A DNA stretch of 64,000 nucleotides from assembly GCA_017991595.1 (NCBI GenBank), contig JAGOQJ010000001.1:730410-794409 (forward strand), read 5' to 3'. The translations under genes were made by a program, and so were the position numbers. Numbering within the stretch: position 1 is the stretch's first letter; each line of letters starts with the position of its first letter. Below the pieces are notes generated by a model. That model did no database searches. It saw only the letters and a list, made by a program, of their open reading frames with translations, and was not told the DNA's origin. This DNA comes from Candidatus Didemnitutus sp. (lineage in GTDB: Bacteria; Verrucomicrobiota; Verrucomicrobiia; Opitutales; Opitutaceae). Below are positions 18,882-27,970 of the stretch, in pieces.

Positions 18882-19688
18882 TCAGCCGCGTCGTTGGAGC
18901 AGCCGGCGACGCGCCTCTTCGAGTTGGGCGCGCTCGGCTGCGGTGAGACTGTGCACGCCGTCGCGTGCGATCTTGTCGAGCAGGCGATCGAGCGTGCGTT
19001 GCACCTCGTCGCGCGGCTGGATGCGCGGGGCGGTCGGTTGCTCCGCGGCTTGGCGCGCGGGGCGGGGGAGACGGGGCCAGGAGAGCGCGCCCTGCTCCTG
19101 GCGCACGAAGACGAAGGCGAAGCCCGCCGTCGCCCACAGCGAGAGCAGCGATGCGACGTCGCGGCGCGAGAGATGGATGAGCGAGTAGATGCCGAGCAGG
19201 ATCCACGCGATCCACCGGGCCTGCAGATTGAGGAAGAACGAGACGCCGGGGTGGAGCGTCACGTAGGCGATGAACAAGCCGAAGGTGCCGCTCTGCCCGA
19301 GCAGCGACGTGCTCCACCACGGCCCGAGCGCGGTGAAGAGCAGTGGCGTGACGAAGTAGAGCCCGGCAAAGAGCGTGAGGAACACGCGCCGGCCGAAGAA
19401 TTTCTCCAGTTCGCTGCCGAACCATGCGAGCAGCAACATATCGATCACGAACCAGAGGCTCGGCTCGTTGAGCCACGCGTAGGAGACGAGGCGCCAGATC
19501 TCACCGCGCCAGACCGCGCCGCTGGCGAACCCGAGCCACGCGAACGGGGCGTCGACCTTCAGCGCCATCAGGAGCGCGGTAACGATCAGCGAGGCCACAT
19601 ACGCCGCCACGATGACATGCGCGGTGTAGATCGCGTGACCGGATAGCCACGTGATCGGCTGGGGTTCGTGGGACGAATACCGCGTCAT
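18882..19688 (-). CDS. Rhomboid-like membrane protein with DUF6576-type tail
   Basis: A 268-residue multi-pass membrane protein with about six helices in residues 20-198. The rhomboid serine motif GxSG is present as GQSG (S133). The usual second catalytic residue, a His in an HxxGxxxG helix, is not seen: the matching helix reads LLSLWATAGFAFVF, and the nearest His (H172) is earlier. The cytosolic tail carries DRLLDKIARDGVHSLTAAERA, which resembles the DUF6576 module common on bacterial rhomboid-like proteins. It may be a variant or inactive rhomboid. The start was set at the ATG giving MTRYSSHEPQ. Confidence 0.8.
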   Translation of the reverse strand: MTRYSSHEPQPITWLSGHAIYTAHVIVAAYVASLIVTALLMALKVDAPFAWLGFASGAVWRGEIWRLVSYAWLNEPSLWFVIDMLLLAWFGSELEKFFGRRVFLTLFAGLYFVTPLLFTALGPWWSTSLLGQSGTFGLFIAYVTLHPGVSFFLNLQARWIAWILLGIYSLIHLSRRDVASLLSLWATAGFAFVFVRQEQGALSWPRLPRPARQAAEQPTAPRIQPRDEVQRTLDRLLDKIARDGVHSLTAAERAQLEEARRRLLQRRG

Positions 19689-19952
19689 GTTCGGCCGTGA
19701 GGCTGCGTCACCGGCTGGCCGGCGCAAGCGCAGGTTGGCTCACCGCTGGCTCGTTCGGGCGGGCCCGCCAGCTGGGGCCGCTTGGCCGGGGCGCGGATGA
19801 ACTTCATCCCGGCGGTTGGCGTGAGGGGTTTTGCCCAGCCGAGGCCCCGTTCCCCTGTGACGGCGCGCGCGGTGCGCGGGTCCGCGTTTTTTCTGCGCCG
19901 GCGTTAGGGGAAATTCCCGCTCGTGAAAGACGTGGGGGTGAGTAATTTGGAC

Positions 19953-20849
19953 ATGCGCGTCGATCGCGCCAATCGGGCATCGAACATGTCGAATCTCCTG
20001 CAGCGCGTGCTGTCTGCCCCGCAATTCCCCGACGATCCCGTTCGGGCGCGCAAGGGACGGTTGTTCAATCTCTGCTTCTGGTTCTGCACTGTGCTCATCT
20101 GGGTCACGGTCATCGGCAACCTCATCGGCGGGCAGATTCCCTGGGTGGTGACGTCGGTGTCCATTGTGGGTTTGGCGCTGGGGCCGCTGCTGCATTACTG
20201 GGCGCACCACGGGCGGCTCGAACTGGCCAGCGGCACGCTGCTGGTCTTGCTCTTCGTCGCGCTGACGACGGCCTGTGCTTTGCTCGGCACGATCCGCGTG
20301 CCGTCGTCGGGCTACTTTATCGTGCTCGTCGTCATCTCCGGTCTGCTCTTCGAGCGCCGCGGGCTCCTGTTGACGACCGCCCTGAGTTCGCTCGCCCTCG
20401 GCGGGCTGATCATCGCGGAGAACGCGGGCGTGCTGCCGCGCCCGGATTACCGCGTGACGATCACGCAATGGATCTCGATGAGCGCGCTCCTCGCGTGTGT
20501 GGGCGGGTTGACGTTCTCCGCGCTCGAGTCGATCCGTGAGCTGCTGGCCCGCGCCGAGCACGAGATTGCCGAGCGGCATCGGGCGGAGGCGGCGTTGCGG
20601 CAGTCAAACGACGAGTTGCAGGAGGCGCTCGCCAACGTGAAGACGCTCACGGGTCTGCTGCCCGTCTGCGCGTGGTGCCGCAAGGTGCGCGAGGACGACG
20701 GCTACTGGAGCGCGCTCGAATCCTACGTGGCCGCGCGCACCGATGCCACCTTCACGCACGGCATCTGCCCCGAGTGTCAGGCGAAGCAGCTCGGCACGCT
20801 GAGCTGCCGCCAGGTGCCGCCCGCCAGCTCGCCGCCCGGCCCGGCCTGA
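19953..20849 (+). CDS. Membrane sensor-like protein with GLLPVC module
   Basis: A protein of about 298 residues with roughly six hydrophobic segments in the first 190 residues, a short coiled coil (RELLARAEHEIAERHRAEAALRQ, broken here as it continues into SNDELQEALANVKTL) and a small C-terminal Cys-containing module, GLLPVCAWCRKVREDDGYW, ending HGICPEC. That module is frequently seen at the ends of bacterial two-component receivers and sensor kinases. No histidine kinase or cyclase domain is present, so this is a sensor without an obvious output. The start is uncertain: a GTG 30 bases upstream and a later ATG are alternatives; the chosen ATG follows a GGGGGTGAG stretch. Confidence 0.7.
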   Translation: MRVDRANRASNMSNLLQRVLSAPQFPDDPVRARKGRLFNLCFWFCTVLIWVTVIGNLIGGQIPWVVTSVSIVGLALGPLLHYWAHHGRLELASGTLLVLLFVALTTACALLGTIRVPSSGYFIVLVVISGLLFERRGLLLTTALSSLALGGLIIAENAGVLPRPDYRVTITQWISMSALLACVGGLTFSALESIRELLARAEHEIAERHRAEAALRQSNDELQEALANVKTLTGLLPVCAWCRKVREDDGYWSALESYVAARTDATFTHGICPECQAKQLGTLSCRQVPPASSPPGPA

Positions 20850-20985
20850 GCGCATGCGGGCGGAGACGGCAGGGCGGCTGCATGGACGCCGCAGTGATTG
20901 ACGCTTTCGTCGCAGCGCGCGGGCTGCTGGCCGAAATTTCGTCCCGCGGCGCGGGGCCGGTGTTTTGCTCCGCGGCTTTTCTTCC

Positions 20986-21585
20986 ATGCACTTCCGTCTC
21001 GCGCTTCTTGCCTCGCTGCTGTTCGCCACCGCCGGCCACGCCGGCCACATCACGGTCCGGGATGACGAGCGTCTCGCCGGTGGCACGGTTCTCACCTTCG
21101 ACGAAACCACGCGCGGCAACCACACGGAACTCGATTTCGGCCTGCTCACCATCACGGGCGTGATGAATGTCTCCACCGACTACGCCGGTTCCTACAACAC
21201 CACCGGCACCGCCTCGCTGCAGAACCGCATGGGCGACGGCAGCCAGTTCTACTTCACGTTCTCCTCGCCGGTGACGGCCTTCGGCTTCAACTGGGGCGCG
21301 TCCGACGGCGAATGGACGCTCAACGCCTACAACTCCGGGGCCGAGCTCGTGGACACCTACGTGTTGCCCGCGCTGCAAGAGAGTAACGGCGGCGAGTTCT
21401 TCGGCATCGCTGGCGACGACATCAAGTATGTGACGCTCAGCCATGACGGCTACGATTGGATCTTCCTCGATAACTTCACGTTCGTCGCCGCCGCCATTCC
21501 CGAGCCGGCCACTGCCGCCTTGGGCGCGGGATTGCTGGGGCTCGCCGCGCTGGCTTGGCGCCGTCGCCGGCTGGCGGGCGCCTGA
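20986..21585 (+). CDS. PEP-CTERM sorted secreted protein
   Basis: A 199-residue secreted protein. It has an N-terminal signal peptide (MHFRLALLASLLFATAGHAG), a beta-rich body with FTFSSPVTAFGFNWGASDG and LDNFTFV segments, and a canonical PEP-CTERM tail: IPEPAT, a hydrophobic helix, then WRRRR. The tail targets proteins to an exosortase, which cleaves and probably transfers them during export to an extracellular matrix. No exosortase gene is in the window. The body lacks a recognised catalytic domain. A second PEP-CTERM protein lies about 5 kb downstream. Confidence 0.88.
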   Translation: MHFRLALLASLLFATAGHAGHITVRDDERLAGGTVLTFDETTRGNHTELDFGLLTITGVMNVSTDYAGSYNTTGTASLQNRMGDGSQFYFTFSSPVTAFGFNWGASDGEWTLNAYNSGAELVDTYVLPALQESNGGEFFGIAGDDIKYVTLSHDGYDWIFLDNFTFVAAAIPEPATAALGAGLLGLAALAWRRRRLAGA

Positions 21586-21647
21586 GCCAACGGCCCAGCC
21601 CGCTGCTTTCGTGGTGACCTTGCCGCGGCGGCGCGCGACAGTGCGCC

Positions 21648-22451
21648 ATGCAACCGGCTGAAATCCTGGACGACGTCGTCGCCATCGCGCGCGGGGCGGG
21701 AGAGATCATCCTGCGTCACTTCGCCGCGCCGATCCCGATCTCCGCGCGCAAGACCACACGCTCCGATGTCGTGACTGCCGCCGACACCGAGACGGAGGCC
21801 TACATCGTGCGCGAGCTGCAGGCGCGCTTTCCCACGCACCACATCGTTGGCGAGGAAGGCGGCGGCCAGGGCGCGCCGGCCGCGCAGGCGGCCTACCATT
21901 GGTTCGTCGACCCGATCGACGGCACCGTGAACTTTGCGGCGAAGCTGCCGCACTTCTGCACGAGCATCGCGCTGGCCACGACCGACCGGCAGCCGCTGCT
22001 CGGCGTGGTGCACGATCCGACCCGCGGGGAGATCTTCACCGCCGTGCGCGGCGGTGGGGCGCACCTCAACGGTGTCGCGTTGCACGTCACCGACACCGCC
22101 AATCTGAACGATGCGGTCGTCTCGACGGGTTTCCCTTACGACAAGCACACGAATCCCGACAACAACCTGCGCGAGTGGACGGCCTTCCTGAAACACATCC
22201 GCGGCGAGCGCCGGCTCGGAGCCGCCGCGCTCGATCTGGCCTATGTCGCCGCGGGACGGCTCGACGGCTATTGGGAAAAGGACCTCAAGCCCTACGACGC
22301 GCTGGCCGGCATGCTGCTCGTGCGCGAAGCCGGCGGCACCGTGACCGATTACGCCGGCGATCCGACGCCGCAACGACTCGATCGCGGCCGCTACGTCGCG
22401 AGCAACGGGCACCTGCACGCCGCGATGCTGGGCGTGCTCGCGACGGTGTGA
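21648..22451 (+). CDS. suhB: Inositol monophosphatase family protein
   Basis: A Mg2+-dependent phosphatase of the IMPase/SuhB family, 267 residues. Metal-binding residues are clear: E69-E70 in VGEEGGG, D88 and D91 in DPIDGTVNF, and D217 in the late YWEKDLKPYDALAG motif. Substrates in the family include inositol monophosphate; SuhB members also act in rRNA antitermination in enterobacteria, which cannot be inferred here. The gene symbol is given by best general match, and another IMPase subtype is possible. It is convergent with the secreted hydrolase-like gene, with a GC hairpin in the gap. Confidence 0.88.
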   Translation: MQPAEILDDVVAIARGAGEIILRHFAAPIPISARKTTRSDVVTAADTETEAYIVRELQARFPTHHIVGEEGGGQGAPAAQAAYHWFVDPIDGTVNFAAKLPHFCTSIALATTDRQPLLGVVHDPTRGEIFTAVRGGGAHLNGVALHVTDTANLNDAVVSTGFPYDKHTNPDNNLREWTAFLKHIRGERRLGAAALDLAYVAAGRLDGYWEKDLKPYDALAGMLLVREAGGTVTDYAGDPTPQRLDRGRYVASNGHLHAAMLGVLATV

Positions 22452-22470
22452 GCCGCCACGCGAGCGCGAG

Positions 22471-22505
22471 GCGCGCCGGCGGAAACGAGATCCGAGCCGG
22501 CGCGC
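22471..22505. other. GC hairpin between convergent genes
   Basis: GCGCGCCGGC, a 15-base spacer and GCCGGCGCGC form a perfect 10-bp stem between the convergent suhB-like and secreted hydrolase-like genes. There is no T-tract; it may be a bidirectional, U-tract-less terminator. Confidence 0.4.
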
Positions 22506-22521
22506 GAAGGATGGGGGCGTC

Positions 22522-24663
22522 TCAGTCGATGCGCTCGAATTTCACCTGGCCGACTTGTTGCGCCCAGCTGTTGGCCGAGTCGATCAGCTCGATCATCACG
22601 CAGCGGGTGCCTTCGGGGAGTGGCATGGAGGAGCGCGCCCACGTGCGATACCAGCCGCTCGCGGTCGGGACGGAGGGATCGAAACTGAGCTCGATCGGTG
22701 TCCAGATCTGGCCGTCGAACGAGGCGCGCGCGGCGACCTTGCCGGTCAGCGTCGCGCCGTAGTGATAGACTTTGAAGCGGAGATCCTGCGCGTGGCGCGT
22801 CTCGTAGACGAACCAGCCGGGCGCGGTGGAATTGCGATAGACGCGGCCGGCGTCGCCTTCGCTGTAGGCGGCTGCGGTCGTGCTGACGGTGAGATTGCCG
22901 CTGTTGAATGCGGGCGTGGTCAGCGCGAGGGAGTTGAGCGCGTCGTCGAGGGTCGAGACGGATTCCGTGATAAGCCGCACATGACCGAGCTGCGTGGCGG
23001 TGGCTGCGCTCGCTCCGTGCAGTTCGATCTTCAGGAAGCGCGTGCCGGCCGGCACGCCGGCGGCCGGCGGTCCGAGATGCAGGCGGCGCGCGGTCGGGGC
23101 GTTGGTCGCATCGGGCACGAAATTGTCGACCTCGGTGAATTCGAACGCGGAGGACCAGGCGATACCATCCGCCGAGGTGTAGCCACGAATGCGGCCGCTG
23201 GCCGTGCTGGCGTCGATGAGGAAGGCGCGGATGTTCCAATCGACGATCGGCGCGTCGGTGCCGTAGGTCAGCGACGCGGTGGAACCGGTCGTGGTGCGGT
23301 AGACGCGGTGCAGGTCGTCCTCGTCCCAGATTTGGTTGGAGGTGGCTAGGCTGAGGCCGCCGCTGGTGGCGGTGGCGAGCGTGAGGTTGGCGAGCGGATC
23401 GTCGTGCAGGACGCGGCCGGCGAGGCGGGCGAGTCGTCCGTAGGCGGAGGTGAAGGTGTAGCTGAGCGGATCGCCGGCGCTGGCGCGCGCGCGGATCAGC
23501 CAGGTGCCGACGAACTTGTCCTCGGTGAGCAGCGCGGGGTTGGCGGGATCGAAGCTCACGCCGGTGCGGAGGCCGTTGTCGTAGCAGGCCCATTGCACGG
23601 CGTAGTGCGCGCCCCAGCGCCAGGCGTAGTCGAGCTGGCGGTCGATCAACGCGCTGTAGGTCGCATCGGAGGCCGCTGAGTGCCACGGTGCGGAGTCGCC
23701 CAAGTAACTCGACTCATAGGCGCCGAACTCGCCCATGTAGATGTTGTCGTGCCCGAAGGCCGTGGAGGCGGGCGCTTTCTTCTTCAGGTAATCGAGGCCG
23801 CGGATGACGTTGATCTCGTTGCCGGGTGTCTTGCTCGACCAGTTGGACCAGGAGTAGAGGTCGCAGGTGAGCGAAGGGACGACGGCGTTGACCATGCAGA
23901 GCGAGTCGGCGACAGGGAAGGTGGAGTTGGTGCCGGGGTTGTAGTTGATCTCGGCGGCATTATAGACGGCGACGCCGGTGGCGCTGCTGGCGTTGCGGGC
24001 CGCAGTGACGCCGCTCTGGCGCGCGTTGAGCCAGGCGGTCATGCCGGCGAGCGCGGTCTGTTGCGCGGTGGAGTCGAGCAGCTCGAGGTTCAGCGAGTTG
24101 TCGCCCTCCCAGTTCTGGAAGATGAAGGTCTTGCCCGTCCCGGCGTAAGTGGCGAGGAGCCAGGCGGCGACGTCCTGAAACTGTGCGGTCACAGCCGTCT
24201 GCTCGGCGGTGCGGAGGCCGTCCTTCCAGTTCGTCGTCGTGTAGCCGGAGCCCGATTGCTTGGGCACGAACTCACTCGCGACGAAGAAGTAGGTGGTGAA
24301 CTCCTCGCGCCCGAGCAGCTCTTGAAAGTAGGCGGTCTGGAGCAGCTCCTTGAGGTTGGAGGGAGTCGTGGGCCACGGGTGATTGCCGGAGAAGTTCGGG
24401 TAGGCGCTCGTGGGACTCGGCGTGAGCCAGACCTTGATCGCGCGGCTGCCGAGGTCCGCGATGCGGTCGGCGCCTTCGTTCAGGTAGTCGCCGGCGGGCG
24501 AGCGGGTGGGCAGCGTGTATTTGCCGCCCGAGTGGATCTCGCCGACGAAATCGCCGAACGAACGAGCCGGCAATGCCGCCTCGGAGATGCAGAACGGAGC
24601 GCCGAGTAGAGCCAGGGCAAGGGCCAGCCGACGCACGCGAGGAAGACCCGCGGGAGTTTTCAT
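22522..24663 (-). CDS. Large secreted glycoside-hydrolase-like protein
   Basis: A 713-residue exported protein with a signal peptide (LALALALLGAPFCISEAALPA). The first 430 residues look like a TIM-barrel hydrolase: FIFQNWEGDNSLN, VYNAAEINYNPG and IYMGEFGAYESSYLG place acidic residues at likely strand ends, and WRWGAHYAVQWACYDNG resembles the final barrel strand. The remaining 270 residues hold two beta-sandwich-like repeats, each with a bit like GTRFLKIELHG or GTRCVMIELID, possibly carbohydrate-binding (F5/8-type) modules. I do not recognise a defined GH family, so activity on a polysaccharide is inference. The start was chosen at the ATG preceding the signal peptide. Confidence 0.62.
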   Translation of the reverse strand: MKTPAGLPRVRRLALALALLGAPFCISEAALPARSFGDFVGEIHSGGKYTLPTRSPAGDYLNEGADRIADLGSRAIKVWLTPSPTSAYPNFSGNHPWPTTPSNLKELLQTAYFQELLGREEFTTYFFVASEFVPKQSGSGYTTTNWKDGLRTAEQTAVTAQFQDVAAWLLATYAGTGKTFIFQNWEGDNSLNLELLDSTAQQTALAGMTAWLNARQSGVTAARNASSATGVAVYNAAEINYNPGTNSTFPVADSLCMVNAVVPSLTCDLYSWSNWSSKTPGNEINVIRGLDYLKKKAPASTAFGHDNIYMGEFGAYESSYLGDSAPWHSAASDATYSALIDRQLDYAWRWGAHYAVQWACYDNGLRTGVSFDPANPALLTEDKFVGTWLIRARASAGDPLSYTFTSAYGRLARLAGRVLHDDPLANLTLATATSGGLSLATSNQIWDEDDLHRVYRTTTGSTASLTYGTDAPIVDWNIRAFLIDASTASGRIRGYTSADGIAWSSAFEFTEVDNFVPDATNAPTARRLHLGPPAAGVPAGTRFLKIELHGASAATATQLGHVRLITESVSTLDDALNSLALTTPAFNSGNLTVSTTAAAYSEGDAGRVYRNSTAPGWFVYETRHAQDLRFKVYHYGATLTGKVAARASFDGQIWTPIELSFDPSVPTASGWYRTWARSSMPLPEGTRCVMIELIDSANSWAQQVGQVKFERID

Positions 24664-24908
24664 GGGGATGGGGGATGGGGAGGTGACCGGTCCGCACCAG
24701 CGGCGCGGACCAACAGCGAACTGACTTCCGACGCGGGCGAATCTGCCGCGCCGTGCGGTGCGCTCAATCCGGCGCAGTGCCGCGAACGCGGGGAATAGTT
24801 CGGATTTTCGCGTCTGCGCTCCGCGCCAGCCGACGCTGCGGGCTTGCCAGCGAGTGCGGGGTGAGGCTTGCTGAAGTCGGGCCACGCGAATCCGTCGTGG
24901 CCTTTTTT

Positions 24909-25946
24909 ATGCGCCCTTTCTTTCTCGCGATCCTGAGTCTTCTCCTGACTCCGCTGCTCGGGGCGGAGACATTCCGCACGCTCGACGGCACCCTGCTTGA
25001 AGGCCGGCTGAGCGGCGTGTATGGCGACATCGTGGTCATCGCCACCAAGAACGGCTCCTGCACCGTGCGGGTCGACGTGCTTGATGACGCTTCGCTCGGC
25101 GGCGTGGCGGGCTTCCTCGCGACGGCGCCCAAGGTGGGCAGCACGCCGTGGAGCCGCTCCGATTCGCCGGTGGCCAAGGCGGTCGCGCGCCGCCTGCTGA
25201 TCCCGCGCGCCGGCAAACTGGAGGCCTTCGATCCCGGCGAACGGCCCGAGCCGGAGTTCTATCTCATCTACTTCGGGGCGCATTGGTGCGGGCCCTGCCG
25301 GCGGTTCAGCCCGGAGTTGGTGCGGACCTACCACGCGCTCAAGGCGCAGGCGCCGGACCTTTTCGAGGTGATCTTCGTGAGCGACGACGAGGATGCCCGC
25401 GGGCAACTCGCCTACGTGAACGAGGCGCAGATGCCCTGGCCCGTGCTGCGCTATGGCAGCCAGGTGCGCCTGCTCGACCGGTGGCGCGGTCGCGGCATCC
25501 CATGTCTGGTCGTGATCAACCGCAGCGGCGACCTGATCTTTCACAGCTACCGCGGGGAGGAATACATCGGTGCCGACGATCCGCTGGCGAAATTCCAAGG
25601 CTTGGTGGAGTTGCAGGTCGATCCTTCGATGCCCGCGCCGTCACGACACCGGCTCGCCGTCGCCGCGCATCGCTTGGCCGCCGGGCAGGCGGACCGACGG
25701 CCGCAGTTCTACCACGGCGGGATCGACCGGGCGCGCAATCAGACCCTGCCCAAGCTCTCCATCCCGACGCGTGTGGCGATTGATGCCCGCGGCCGCGTGC
25801 AGGAGATCGAGTTCCAGATCGAGCTGCCCTACATCGCCGCCGAGCAATTGCGCCGCGAGATGGAGAACTGGCTCTTTCTTCCGGCCATCAAGGAAGGAAA
25901 ACCCGTCGCCTCCTCCGTCGTGCTGGACGTGGACAACACCAAGTAA
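24909..25946 (+). CDS. Exported thioredoxin-like protein with TonB-C-like tail
   Basis: A 345-residue exported protein. After the signal peptide (MRPFFLAILSLLLTPLLGAE) comes a small beta domain (FRTLDGTLLEGRLSGVYGD) similar to SHD1-like modules. It is followed by a thioredoxin/nucleoredoxin-type domain with the redox pair in HWCGPC (C127, C130) and the cis-Pro in RGIPCLVVI. The last 75 residues (LPKLSIPTRVAIDARGRVQEIEF and ENWLFLPAIKEGKPVASSV) resemble a TonB C-terminal fold. A disulfide reductase or oxidase role in the envelope is likely; the TonB-like tail is unusual and could mediate outer-membrane or partner contact. Confidence 0.78.
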   Translation: MRPFFLAILSLLLTPLLGAETFRTLDGTLLEGRLSGVYGDIVVIATKNGSCTVRVDVLDDASLGGVAGFLATAPKVGSTPWSRSDSPVAKAVARRLLIPRAGKLEAFDPGERPEPEFYLIYFGAHWCGPCRRFSPELVRTYHALKAQAPDLFEVIFVSDDEDARGQLAYVNEAQMPWPVLRYGSQVRLLDRWRGRGIPCLVVINRSGDLIFHSYRGEEYIGADDPLAKFQGLVELQVDPSMPAPSRHRLAVAAHRLAAGQADRRPQFYHGGIDRARNQTLPKLSIPTRVAIDARGRVQEIEFQIELPYIAAEQLRREMENWLFLPAIKEGKPVASSVVLDVDNTK

Positions 25947-26022
25947 ACGTCGCCACCCGCGCCCTGCTGCGCGCATCTGTGCTCTTGCGATTTCCTGCGC
26001 CGGTTTCTTGATACCAATCAGC

Positions 26023-26835
26023 ATGAAAAGACTCCTCGCTCTTGTGCTCGGTGTTACGACGGTCTCACCGCTGGTCGCTGACTATACGCTCGATTTCAAC
26101 ACCGCCGGGCAGTTCGCAGGCGAGTTCGGTTCGGCGCAGCCCGGCCCGATCACCCAATCCGGCACGGGCGGCTTGAGCGGTGGCGGCTCGCTCGACCTTT
26201 CCGGGATGACCGGTGGCTCGACGGCGCAGCAGATCATCACGTTCAACCAAGCCTTCGCGGGCAACCTCTCGTCTTGGAGCGCCAGCATCTATTACTACGG
26301 CAACGCGCAGAAATTCTGGCAATTCGGCGTGGTGACGAACGCCACGCCCGCGTTGCACGAAGGTTGGGCGCACGATGGCAGCGCCTACTTGCCGGCAATC
26401 TGGCTTGAGTCGGGCAATCTCGATGGCGGCTCCTTCGGCATCGGCAGTTACGACGGCGTTGTCGATCCCATCTACGACGTCACCACCGTGGCCGGCGGCC
26501 TGCCGGAGTCCGCCGCTTGGTATAAATACACGATCAACGTGATGCACACCGGCGGCTCGAACTTCACCATCGCCGGCACGATGAATCAGGCGAACGCGGA
26601 CGGATCCCTCGGTGCCGTGCTGGCGAGCGCCTCGCTCTCAGTCGAGAACGCCGCCATCGCCGCGGACAGCACCGTCTACCTTTACCTCAATCTCTACGAC
26701 GGTGTGGCGCTTGATAATTTCTACACCACGACCTACACCCCGACCGTGATCCCGGAACCCGCCACCTTGGCCACGCTCGCCGGCCTGCTGGCCTTGGGGC
26801 TCGTCGCCTGGCGTCGCCGCACTGCGCGCGATTGA
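26023..26835 (+). CDS. PEP-CTERM sorted secreted protein
   Basis: A 270-residue exported protein. The signal peptide is MKRLLALVLGVTTVSPLVAD. The body is rich in Gly, Ser, Thr and Asn with aromatic beta strands (YYYGNAQKFWQFGV, AWYKYTINVMHTGG, VYLYLNLYDGVALDNFY), suggesting a lectin-like or jelly-roll sandwich. It ends in IPEPAT, a Leu/Ala-rich helix and WRRRTARD, the canonical exosortase sorting signal. No enzyme motif is visible. A strong terminator follows directly. Confidence 0.88.
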   Translation: MKRLLALVLGVTTVSPLVADYTLDFNTAGQFAGEFGSAQPGPITQSGTGGLSGGGSLDLSGMTGGSTAQQIITFNQAFAGNLSSWSASIYYYGNAQKFWQFGVVTNATPALHEGWAHDGSAYLPAIWLESGNLDGGSFGIGSYDGVVDPIYDVTTVAGGLPESAAWYKYTINVMHTGGSNFTIAGTMNQANADGSLGAVLASASLSVENAAIAADSTVYLYLNLYDGVALDNFYTTTYTPTVIPEPATLATLAGLLALGLVAWRRRTARD

Positions 26836-26857
26836 GACCAGGCCCATCCTGACGACA

Positions 26858-26884
26858 AACCGCGCGGCTTCCGCGCGGTTTTTT
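26858..26884 (+). terminator. Rho-independent terminator after PEP-CTERM gene
   Basis: AACCGCGCGG, loop CTT, CCGCGCGGTT and then TTTT: a 10-bp perfect stem with a six-T run. Confidence 0.95.
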
Positions 26885-27066
26885 CATGTCTGCGCCCAGT
26901 GAAGCTACGGCCAGACCCTTCGGCGACTTATCTTTGCCGTCAGTCTCGCCTGCGCACGGGTAGGGCGAGTTCTCCGAACGAGCCGAAGAAAACAACCGCC
27001 GCGACGCCGTGCCGCTTCGCTCGGAGACCCCGCGCTTGTCGCAGCCGTCAGGCGGATGAGCGGGAC

Positions 27067-27429
27067 TCAGGAGGCCCGCAGGATCTTCTCCATCGCCTTT
27101 CCCTTGGCCAGTTCGTCGACCAACTTGTCGAGGATGCGGATCTCGCGCATCGTCGGGTCCTCGATCTCCTCCACACGCACGCCGCAGATGACGCCCGTGA
27201 CGAGCTTTCGGTTGGGATTCGGCTTGGGCGCGCGGGCGAAGAAGGTTTCGAAATCCGTTTCCTGCTGCAGCTGCTTCTCGAACTGCCTGGGCGTGTAGCC
27301 CGTCAACCAGCAGAAGATGGCATCCACCTCCGCCTTCGTCCGCCCTTTCTTCTCCGCCTTGGCGATGTAGTAGGGATAAACGTTGGCGACGGGCGTCGTG
27401 AAGATGCGGTGCTTGGCGGGCGTGGGCAT
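27067..27429 (-). CDS. DUF2200-family protein
   Basis: A 120-residue cytosolic protein of the DUF2200 family, function unknown. It shows the family-defining segments [47 protein letters not shown] (shown here in parts), [16 protein letters not shown] and [21 protein letters not shown]. The C-terminal helix is the best conserved part. The ATG chosen gives [12 protein letters not shown], as in relatives; an upstream extension in the same frame is probably not translated. It is divergent from a YkgJ-like gene. Confidence 0.9.
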   Translation of the reverse strand: MPTPAKHRIFTTPVANVYPYYIAKAEKKGRTKAEVDAIFCWLTGYTPRQFEKQLQQETDFETFFARAPKPNPNRKLVTGVICGVRVEEIEDPTMREIRILDKLVDELAKGKAMEKILRAS

Positions 27430-27616
27430 GTCCGCAGCATGAATCAACCGCGCGTAACCGCACAGGCAAAAACGCCAGACGCGGCGGCGTGTCTGGCGTG
27501 GAACGACATGGCTCAAGACCGACCCGTTGCCCGGACGGATGCGGCTGGCCCTTCCCGGTCCGGAGGCGTGGAATTGGAGGTGCTATCCCGTGACTTCCCC
27601 GGTAAAGCGACGGGGT

Positions 27617-27970
27617 ATGTCCAATCCTCCTCCGGATTGTCTGCGTTGCGGGGCCTGCTGTTACTCGCCGTCGGACCGCTTCGTGCGGGTGACCGGGGCG
27701 GACTGGACGCGGTTGGGAGAGGCGGCCGAGCGGGTCGCGCATTTCATCGGTCGGGGCAACGAGGCCCACATGAAAATGGCCGGTGGGCACTGCGCCGCCC
27801 TGGAGGTGCGTGCGACAGGGACGGGCGCGAACTCCGCGCTGGAGTATTTTTGCACGATCTACGAGCGCCGCCCGCAAATCTGCCGGGACCTCGCCCGCGG
27901 CTCCCCGGAGTGCGCTGGTGAGCGAGCGCTCGATCGGCGAGGCAGCGTCGGTGCACGCATCGCCGGCTGA
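27617..27970 (+). CDS. YkgJ-like CxxCxxCC metal-binding protein
   Basis: A 117-residue protein of the YkgJ/CxxCxxCC zinc- or iron-chelating family. The N-terminal cluster is CLRCGACCY; further cysteines occur in YFCTIYERRPQICRDL, a spacing typical of the family. The biochemical role is not established. The start ATG follows GCGACGGGGT, a moderate ribosome-binding site. The last 30 residues are Arg/Gly-rich and may be variable. A second, shorter CxxCxxCC protein occurs at 36449. The stop codon abuts a perfect palindrome. Confidence 0.82.
   Translation: MSNPPPDCLRCGACCYSPSDRFVRVTGADWTRLGEAAERVAHFIGRGNEAHMKMAGGHCAALEVRATGTGANSALEYFCTIYERRPQICRDLARGSPECAGERALDRRGSVGARIAG

Noticed and set aside
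20986..26835. A possible exosortase/EPS island around the two PEP-CTERM genes
   Set aside because: No exosortase, glycosyltransferase or polymerase gene is present; PEP-CTERM substrates are usually scattered.
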